A DNA stretch of 64,000 bases from Lepidodermella squamata (lineage: Eukaryota > Gastrotricha): NCBI GenBank assembly GCA_047495785.1, contig JBLDXI010000033.1, forward strand, positions 1,612,001 through 1,676,000, read 5' to 3'. The translations under genes were made by a program, and so were the position numbers. The notes beneath the pieces are model-generated. The model was given only the letters and a program-made list of their open reading frames with translations. It was not told where the DNA came from and did no database searches. Shown one piece after another: positions 55,600 through 64,000 of the stretch (position 1 is its first letter; every line of letters begins with the position of its first letter).

Positions 55600-57161
55600 A
55601 TGTCAGCTCAAAGACATTCTAGAGTTTCACAAATCGCAATCGTAGCGCTGTTTTGCTTTCTAAATGGCCTGAATTACGTGAATCGTTTCACCCTCGCGCC
55701 AGTGGTTAACCGGCTAAAAGTCGACTTCAAACTCAGCGATAAACAACTCGGCTTCATTCCGACATGCTTCGAGCTGATCTACGTCATCTCATCGCCTCTT
55801 TTCGGTTATTTAGGCGACCGCTACGATCGTCGGTGGATTTGTGCTGCAAGCATTATCATATCAAATTTAAGCGGTATCGCCGCCAGTTTCGCCCCGAATG
55901 ATTCATACGTGATATTACTAGCCGGCCGAGCTTTGCTGAGCTTGGGCGAAGCTGCGTTCACCAGCCTCGGGCCAGTTTTGATCTCAGACATGTTTGCAGG
56001 GCCAGCTAGGACTTTAGTCTTGACAATTTTCCAATTCGCAATTCCAGTTGGATGCGGCGTCGGTTACATCGCTTCGTCATCAATAGCCGACGCTTTCGAC
56101 GATTGGCGATGGGCCTTTCGATTCACGCCGATTCTAGTCGCTTTGAATCTTGCCCTCATTTTAATTTTCGTCCGAGAACCGGAGCGAGGCCAAGCTGAAA
56201 ATTCGAACTCGACCCCTGAGACAAAAGCGCGATTTTTCGACGATTTATCCAGTATTTTACACGTTCGATCCTTCACCCTAGCCACGGTTGCTTTTATCGG
56301 CGTTTCCTTCTACAACGGAGCCATGGGCTACTGGCTGCCGTCACTCATCAGCAGATATTTGAAAATCTCAGCTCCTGACGACGAGAAAATGTAAATCCTG
56401 ATTTAACATCTCTCAAATAAATCAAAATTTCCATTTTTTAGGATAACTCAAATAGGTTTGAAATTCGGTGTTATAATGATAGCCAGTGGCATGGTGGGTG
56501 TCGTTAGCGGTTCCATAGCTAGCAATAGATTGAAACCAAAGATGGGCCAATCTTCTGACGGATTCGTCAGCGGAATCGCCATGTTAATAGCTGCTTCCTT
56601 GACTTTCGTCTGCTTAAACATGATCGAGGTTCGCAATTTTATTTTAACTTTAATAATCGGGCCATATTTTCCTGAATAGATCAATATGGCTGCTACTTGG
56701 GTTCTGATATTTCTGGGTACCGCAGCGCAGTGTTCTTGTTGGGTGTTGGTCTCTGAAATCACAATGAACGTCATTGTTCCAGCGAGGCGAGCTACGGCTA
56801 CAACATTCATGGCAGCAGTCTCTCATCTACTCGGCGATGCTCTTAGTCCTTACCTAATCGGAATGGTAAGACCTTCAATTGCCAGCTTGATGAGATATTT
56901 ATTTAATTGTTTTCATAGATGTCAGATGCGATACGCTTCCCGAATGATTTACTCGATACACAGAGAACAATAGATTTATTCGCTGATTTTATATCGATGC
57001 GAAACAGTTTATTTCTCACAACTTTTGTTATGGCCTTGTCTGGTGGCATGTTCCTGTTCAGCAGCTTGTTCCTTAACAGAGAAGCTGCGAAAATGAAGAT
57101 GACGGAAAAAAGCTCCCAGTTACTCAGCGATGATGAAAGTTCAGCCTCAACGATTAGTTGA
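55600..57161 (+). CDS. Spinster-like major facilitator transporter (468 residues)
   Basis: Exons 55600-56390, 56442-56628, 56680-56865 and 56919-57161; phases 2, 0 and 0. Features: first membrane segment with F-L-N-G-L-N-Y-V-N-R, motif A G-Y-L-G-D-R-Y-D-R-R between segments 2 and 3, S-L-G-E-A-A-F in segment 4, and G-A-M-G-Y-W-L-P in segment 7. These match the spinster/SPNS family of lysosomal or plasma-membrane lipid (sphingosine-1-phosphate or lysophospholipid) carriers. The acidic C-terminal tail has a Q-L-L-S-D-D-E motif that resembles an acidic dileucine sorting signal (inference: endolysosomal location). An in-frame upstream ATG at 55501 would add 33 residues; I prefer 55600 because it lies next to the conserved part. 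Family length is usually about 500-600. Confidence 0.85.
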
Positions 57162-57399
57162 TGAAATAAATATCATTTTTCTAAACATTTCTCCCGCCTT
57201 TCGTGACCAAAACTTTGGCCCTATTTATCCTAGTTTTTTCATCATCAAAAGTGTGACTTGATAGCAACATCTTGTAGTGGGCTTGTTGATAGAGAACCAG
57301 GTGGTTCCTAAGTTCAATGTCGCGTGCCAGGAATGAACAAATCTAGAGGGGCCAAGAAGCTGAATCAATTCGTTATTTTACACGTTCAATTAAACAGCA

Positions 57400-60300
57400 A
57401 TGAGGGTTTTTACATTGCTCTTCTATATTGCATACCTCGTTGGTTCTGCTGTCTTCGCCGAAGCCAAAGAACCCAGGTAACAGAAAAGATTTATCATCGA
57501 ATTGTGATGATTCATCTCGAACAGATATTTCCTCACATTCCCAACGTACTGGACCGACGGCGCCTCGCGCATTGATTTCGACTTGTCTGTGCTGGAAGAT
57601 GAAGATGTTGCGCTGCCTCTTCAGTTCTCAGCTGAGCTAGATTTCGGCTCCAACGACACTTTATCTGCGAAATTTTCTCAAGATTCATGTAAGTATAAAA
57701 GAAAATATACTTTTAGCTTAATCTACATAAATCCGATGAGTAATTTCTTTTTCAAAATCCAAAATAAAATAAAATAAATTTAAATTGTCACTTTTTGCGA
57801 ATTTGTTTAATATTTTCCCATGTTCTTTCTGCTAAATTTGCTGAATTATTCTTTCCGCTCGAATACCTAGATAAAAAATTATGAGAATGAACGTGGAAAT
57901 TCGAATGAAAAATGATCTAGAATTGCGTCCTGTCGATCAATTTGTTTTATCACAATTTGTTTTCTGACAGTTGGTTTGCAACGGCATACTTTCCAGGTAA
58001 CTTTTCGACTTTTCATTATTGGAAATATTATACCTAAAATTTAATTAATTATTCGTAAAGAATGAAGACTTCGCAAAGTTCAACGGTAAGACGCCGCGAT
58101 TGAAGATTTCGTTCTCGTCTTTGCCGACGACATTTTCGATGAAGAAAGCTGATAAGAACTTTGCCTTCATCCAACTGGACAAAGTCTCGTACAAACCAGG
58201 TCAAAATGTGAAGATTCGCGCCATCATCGTCGACCGTGACATGAAGCCACTCGACCGTGGTTGCTTCACCGTTTCCGCCCTGTCGCCGACAAGCCAACTC
58301 ATCAAACAATGGACCCATTCTCTATCGGAGAAGAACCTTGTTTTCGACGCCAACTTCACGCTGCCAAAAATGTCGGCGATGGGCGACTGGCAAGTTGCCG
58401 TTGAAGGGAAGTCATGCGATGAGGGTTACGATTTGAAAGTACCGAAAGAAACGAAGAAATTTGTGGTGAAGCAATACGTCCTGCCGAAATTCACTCTGGA
58501 CCTAAATTTCCCCAACGGATTTCTCCTGTTTTCCGAAAACGAAGCAGCCTATGAAGCTTACATTGCCGCAAAGTTTGCTTAATTTCTTTCCTAAATTTAA
58601 TGTAATATTTTTTCTACAGGTATTCATTCGGTAAAGGCGTAAATGGCGTGGCTAATGTGACCATTTACCAGAGTGAATTCTGCGCTGGGGTCAAAAACGA
58701 TCGCAAGCTCAATATCAGCATGAACCTAACTGGCGAAGCTAATACCCGTCTGAAGCTGTTCGGTTTGAACTCGCTGTTCAACTCGTTTCACTCGAAGATC
58801 GCTTCGGGCTGTCAATTGACCTTCCAGGCCGAAGTTCAAGACAACTTGTCAGGCGAGAAGAAACATGTTGAAAAGACTATCAAGGTTCACCGTTACGACT
58901 ACGAAATTCGCAAGCTCGACTCATCAATGTCCGCAATAAAACCCGGCCTGCCCTTCAATGCTTACTTCCAAGCAACCTTCATGAATGGTTCTTCATACTC
59001 GGCTGAAATCGATGTTTTGGTTGAAGTTCGCCATCGCATCGCTGAAGGATTAGATCGTGTTTCATACAAAACGGCGACTAACAGCAATGGCTTTCTGGCT
59101 GTGACCACCAACGTGCCGGAAGATGCTACTCGAACGGTTATCGAAGTTTTCTACGGCTCGAAGCGCTACGTCGAAGTCCTTGCTACACGGCCATCGAATT
59201 ACGACGAACTGAAAAGCGCGATCACTTTGAGTTTCGATAAGGAAGGTTCAGAAGACTCGCCGAAAGTAAATAGATTCATTTTCTTCCAACCTGATTTTTT
59301 ACTGGATTTTATTTCAGGCTGGCGATGAAATGTCTGTCCGAGTCAATGCTGTCAACCTGGAAAAAGACGTCTTCTTCTTGGTAATTAATTGATTTAATTT
59401 ATTAAATAATTTCCACCCCTCCTTCTGGATTTCCAGTTTGCCACAGCGAAAAAAGTTTGGCTGCATCAGAAGATGGAAAAGGTCAATTCATCCTATTTCA
59501 CCGGTCGATTCGTCATTCCCGAGGAGGCTCGAGGAGATTGCATCGCGGTTGCCTGGGCTGAGGACGCAAAGCCTGATAAATTGGCGATTGATGCGGTCAA
59601 ATTCTATGTGCCAAGTGAAACTTCTTCCACTGCTCTTTCGGCCGAATTCGACCGCCGTGAAACCGGGCCGGGCAGTTCGGTTCGGTTGCAGGTGAAAACT
59701 CGCCAGCCGAATACAGTCGTTGCGCTATTGGGTGTCGATAGAAGCGTTCGCGATCTTGATGGTACATCGAACGATGTCACATTCTCAGACGTGGTCTCGA
59801 AAACCGGAGGAAAATCGAGTGGCGAGGCGAATTACAATTTTGGAGGCTGGCTCCCGGAAAGATTGGCAGAAAATTGCCTCGAAGCTTATCTAGCCGTAAG
59901 ATTTATCTTCATAATTCCGCTTTGCTTTTAAAATCTGGTGTTTATAACCGTTAGGAGCTGGGTATCGAATGGGTTTCCAACATCAAAAGCTGCCCCGAGT
60001 TTCCCCCTCATACAGTGAGTTACTTCCAAGCCCATTTTAGTTGTGGCTTTAACAAATGGCTTCACATTTGTGCTCTAGCTTCAAGGTCCCTGGGAATACG
60101 AATATGAGGATAGATCTGCGGCTGGTTTCGAAGTTGATAATGATGATCGTAGTGCTCCGTGGCTTCCTATTAGTGGCTCAGCCATCGAGCGAATAGTAGG
60201 TGGCTCTGGACAAGGCTTTGGAGGCATGCGTGGGCCTCGCGTCGGAGCAGCACCACCTGCCAAACCGAAAATTTCTACTGTTAGGCAATTCTTCCCCGAA

Positions 60301-62642
60301 ACCTGGATCTGGCAGCTATTTGTTACCAAGTAATTTGACATTTACTGTTGCCAAGGGTTGAATTTTCACTACATTCTTTTCAGCGAAAACGGAATTTATT
60401 CCAGCGATCTCAAGGCCCCAGATACCATGACAACCTGGGTGGTGACCGGCTTATCGCTAAATAAAGCTGATGGTTTCCAGTCTTTGGCAGAACCCGTTGA
60501 AGTAATTACTTCAGATTCGATTTTCCACCTCTCCATTCTCTGATTTTACAATAGCTTGTGACGCTTCAAGAGTTTTTTGTCGACATCGATATCGCTCAGC
60601 CAGTCATGATCCGTGGCGAGAAGATGCAGATCAAGCTGAGCGTGTTCAACTACCTCGAAAGAGCTAACTCAATCAACATCGAACTGCCTCAGTCCACCGA
60701 TTTCGAATTCAGCACTAATGGTTCAGTATTCGGAACTGAAACCCTGGCCTGGACTTTGAGTGTCGAGCCTAATCAAGCCTCCGCTGTTTCGGTCTGGATC
60801 AAGCCGTTGTCAGTCGGCAAGCTCAATTTGACCCTTAAAGGCGCGTCTGAAATCGGCACTGATACGATGCGGAAAGAAATCAATGTCAAAGCTGAGGGCG
60901 AGACTCGTTATGCCAACAAGCCGCTCTTCTTCCGCCTCGACAAGTCCACGAAAACTGCCACCGCAAAAATCTCAGTCGATGAGCTGCTGTTAGGCGATGT
61001 CGTTACCGGTTCGAAACAGTTCCAACTCGCGGCGACTGGCGACATCATCGGCCCAACCCTGGCGAATCTAGACAGCCAAGTTCGCCTGCCAACTGGCTGC
61101 GGCGAACAGACTATGATCAAATTTGCTCCCAACGTCTACATCTACAAGTACCTGGCCGCGAATGGATTGCTGACTGAAGAACTTGAGACCAAGATCAAAA
61201 ATTTCATCGACGAAGGTTACAAGCACGAGCTAGAATACCAACACGAAGGCGGTGGTTTCAGCGTTTTTGGCAAGAGTGACGGGCAGGCTAGCACTTGGCT
61301 GACAGCTTTCGTATTACGCTGCTTCCACGCTGCTGAAAAATACTTGAAAACCAACATCGAGCCTCGAGTTCTGGAGCTATCCTGGTCGCATATCAAAAGC
61401 AAGGCCCAGGACGATGGGTTGTTCGAAGACAAGGGCCGTATGTACGACTTTGGGCTGAAAGGTGGTGCAACAAGCGACGCAACCCTCGCCGCCTACATCT
61501 ACACCACGTTCGCCGAGGCTGGTGGAAACGAGGAGAAATACGGCTGGAAATCACTGGTGAAAACCCGGGCTCTCATCTTTGCGGCAGCGGATTGCGACGA
61601 CGCCTACCGTCTAGCACTATCCGCCTACGCTTTGTCCATTCTTCCAGAAGACAAGGCCAATTCACTGGTCGTTTTAAGCAAGTTGATGTCTCTAGCAGTT
61701 GAGGATGGGGAGGGTCTCGTGCATTGGACTATTCTACCGAAATCTGACTCGAATCCGATTGAAATCGAAACAGCTGGCTATGCGATTTTGGCGCTGGTTA
61801 AACATGGGAGGATCGAGAAAGCAATTTCGGTCGCTCGTTGGTTGATGACGAAGCGCAACTCGAACGGCGGCTTCATATCGACTCAGGACACCATAGTCGC
61901 CCTTCACGCCCTCGCCGAGATCGCAACGCACCTCGTCAACGACGACTCGGCTTCACTGACAGTCGAATCCAAGTTCAAGTTCGAAGATGCATCTGATGTC
62001 GATCGTCAATTCCATATTGACGACGCGAATTCCCGTGAGTTCCAGATTTTCGAACCAGAAAACCAGCAATCGCTGCGAGAAGTCGAAATTTCGATCTCAG
62101 GAACCGGCAATTTGCTGGTTCAGCTTTCGTCTCGCTACCACGTTCACACGGCTAATTCGAAAATTCTGGACTCGGGCGACTTCGAAACCAAGACTTCTTC
62201 ACTTGACGTCGCGAATGATTTCTCATTAGCGCCCAAAGTTTGCATCAGGTATTTTTTAATTTTTTAATTACCTATTAATTAGTGATTTTACTCGAATTAC
62301 AGTGCCTTGACTGATCGAGCTGAGCAGGGTGGCATGGTTCTGCTCGAACTGGAATTACCGACCGGCTACATCTCCGATCAATCTGATACCAAGTCAGTTA
62401 ATCAGGCTGAATCCTTGCTGAAGCTGATCGAATTTCCAACCGAGCCTAAACAACGCAAGATTGTGTTCTACTTCAACAAATTGGAGAAAAATCGCGAGGT
62501 TTGCGTGATTGCTGTCATGCGATCGGTTGCTAAAACTGGCGACGTAAAGCCGGCAATTGCTCGAGTTTACGCCTACTACTCGCCCAATGTCATGTTCAAA
62601 ACGACGGATTACACCCCGATTTGGACCAGCGTCACCGCGTAG
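57400..62642 (+). CDS. Thioester-containing protein / alpha-2-macroglobulin family (1,469 residues)
   Basis: Twelve exons: 57400-57476, 57525-57688, 57971-57996, 58061-58572, 58620-59265, 59318-59380, 59437-59895, 59955-60014, 60079-60329, 60384-60501, 60555-62248 and 62303-62642. All phases fit; one exon has only 26 bases. Signal peptide (residues 1-20), macroglobulin domains, Y-x-P-G-Q-x-V-K-I-R block, a variable bait-like region on exon 9 (Gly-rich, M-R-G-P-R-V-G), the F-P-E-T-W-I-W start of the downstream MG domain, and the thioester P-T-G-C-G-E-Q in the large exon, ending with a receptor-binding-type domain (V-Y-A-Y-Y-S-P). These secreted proteins trap proteases or bind microbes. About 100 residues after the thioester, M-Y-D-F-G-L-K-G-G places Asp where complement C3 has its catalytic His. 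Complete length for the family. Confidence 0.9.
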
Positions 62643-64000
62643 AACAATCTAATACATAGTGACTCTCTTTGAGTTCGACTCATCTTTTAATTTTCATGAA
62701 CTTGAATGATTGATATCTTGAACTTAATTTCACTTCAAAAATGTTATGAACAGATCGTTTCAAATAAAGAATTCAGCTTGAAGGCTGGCTCATCCGAAAA
62801 TGTAATGATTTTTAACGAGTTTCAACGATTTTGAGGCGCAGACATTCATCGGCTGGCCTGTGAAATGCTAAGGTTTCAAGCTGGACCTTGAGGTCGAAGT
62901 CGAGGTCGAGGTCGAAATGTTACTGATCAAAGGTCCTGGCAGGGCCTTTTTGGAAAAATTGAGAATTGAGAATAAAGAACTGTTTCGACCTCCGAATTTC
63001 TCGTTATTTGAAAAAAATACAAATGCTCAAAATACCGCTCATCTACTTCATCCACAGGTGAGCTTAGTAAATATTTGACGCTGTTTATTAAACTGATCGC
63101 TCATCGTGGTTTCGATGTTTACCAATCCATAAAAACTGTGAGATTAAATCGATCAGGCACTGCTCCGCCAATTGTCATACCTTCGCATCAGTTGTATTGA
63201 ATGAAAAGTGAACACGCCGCATTCATCCATGCAATTTTTTTGAAATTTATGAAAAATATTCCGACCTTGCAACAACCACGACGCTAAGTCCTAATAGCTT
63301 TAACAGTAAAATCGAACAGTGCCGTTATCGATTTTGCTCTGTTGACAATTAATTAGAGAATCATTGATTTAAGGCTAATAGTTGGAAGCAGGAATCGCAC
63401 CTTTCCCAACTTGTAACTTCAAGTAAATTTTGGTGCTGGTTCTGAGTCATCCTCATCGAAGTTTCTAATACATTTTCCCGACTATCTCGGACTAATCACG
63501 TGATTTTTCTAGATTCCTCAGAATGTCGTCACGAAAATATATGTAGCATTATTATTTAAATCAATTACTAATACTTATAGCCATGCTCATTATGCCCTTG
63601 TAATCTTGTAATGCATTTTTAATATTATTTTTCTACCTCATCGTCTCTCGTCATCGTATTCTTCAAGGAAATAACGCTATAATATGAAGAGAAAGGACTG
63701 TGTAGCAAAAAATTACGACTCCCAAGAGTCAGGCTCCTCGTCTATTCATCTATAAATATTTTATGCAGATTAGTTTTCTATACTCGAGCGAAAAAAAACG
63801 AAACAATAATTGAATGATTTTCCGCATCGCCGGCGCTGCTCGCCGTATACTTGCGACATAGCGGCGCCTTATTCGGCACTGCGCCGGCCGCATTATTCCG
63901 GAAAACCGCTGTGTGAGAGAATCGAATGTATCGGGCGCGAAATAAAGGCGTGACAACGAATCGATAGCGGCATTTCATTTGTTGAAAAAACAGCGCAGAT
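62643..64000. other. Intergenic right edge
   Basis: Holds the thioester gene 3' UTR, a short irregular GAGGTC-type repeat near 62888-62918 and a CpG-rich patch at 63825-63965. No coding exon is supported, though the CpG patch may mark the promoter of a gene outside the window. Confidence 0.4.
62763..62768 (+). terminator. Poly(A) signal of the thioester protein gene
   Basis: AATAAA 121 bases after the stop. Confidence 0.6.

Noticed and set aside
63750-63978. Minus-strand frames at the right edge
   Set aside because: Short, no recognisable domain; the CpG-rich composition alone explains the open frames.

Overview
The window is nuclear DNA of a small invertebrate with compact genes. Most introns are 45-65 bases with GT-AG ends, there are poly(A) signals and TATA boxes, and the products are animal-type: arginine kinase, thioester protein, spinster-like transporter, small heat shock protein, CCP/F5-8C/SUEL matrix protein. 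Arginine kinase in place of creatine kinase and the intron style fit a protostome. I cannot name the phylum from sequence alone. Layout, left to right: (1) 1-3930 minus, a mosaic secreted or matrix protein (PAN-like, IgGFc-binding-type region, acidic IDNDCD motif, SUEL lectin, F5/8C, CCP repeats) that runs off the left edge. (2) 5426-7810 and 21675-23945 plus, two intronless, clearly paralogous class C-type receptors (Venus-flytrap domain plus seven membrane segments). (3) Between them, 8293-18727, a dense cluster on both strands of 13 tiny two-exon genes (one has four exons). They encode secreted peptides of 59-128 residues with a signal peptide on exon 1, a phase-1 intron, one cysteine just after the cleavage site, CPP or MI-x-x-G motifs and mostly Tyr-rich C-termini. 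Two other small secreted proteins and an EamA-type transporter lie in or beside it. (4) 24227-26515 minus, a type II glycosyltransferase joined to a C-terminal LamG-like domain. (5) 28807-43428 minus, what looks like eight arginine kinase genes but reads as one. Eight exons, each a whole kinase domain, are bounded by phase-2 splice sites that join in frame into a predicted protein of about 2,848 residues, preceded by a short exon with eight histidines. (6) 48105-49181 plus, a separate divergent single-domain kinase lacking several active-site residues. (7) 49330-50314 minus, a surface LamG-like protein; 50781-53108 plus, an ankyrin-repeat protein; 53536-55081 plus, a small heat shock protein with a very large Cys/Ala-rich N-terminus; 55600-57161 plus, a spinster-like MFS transporter; 57400-62642 plus, a complete 12-exon thioester (alpha-2-macroglobulin/TEP) protein. 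The likely novelties are the octameric arginine kinase gene and the single-cysteine secreted peptide cluster. All exon joins were read by eye from splice consensus and reading phase; none is confirmed by transcripts.
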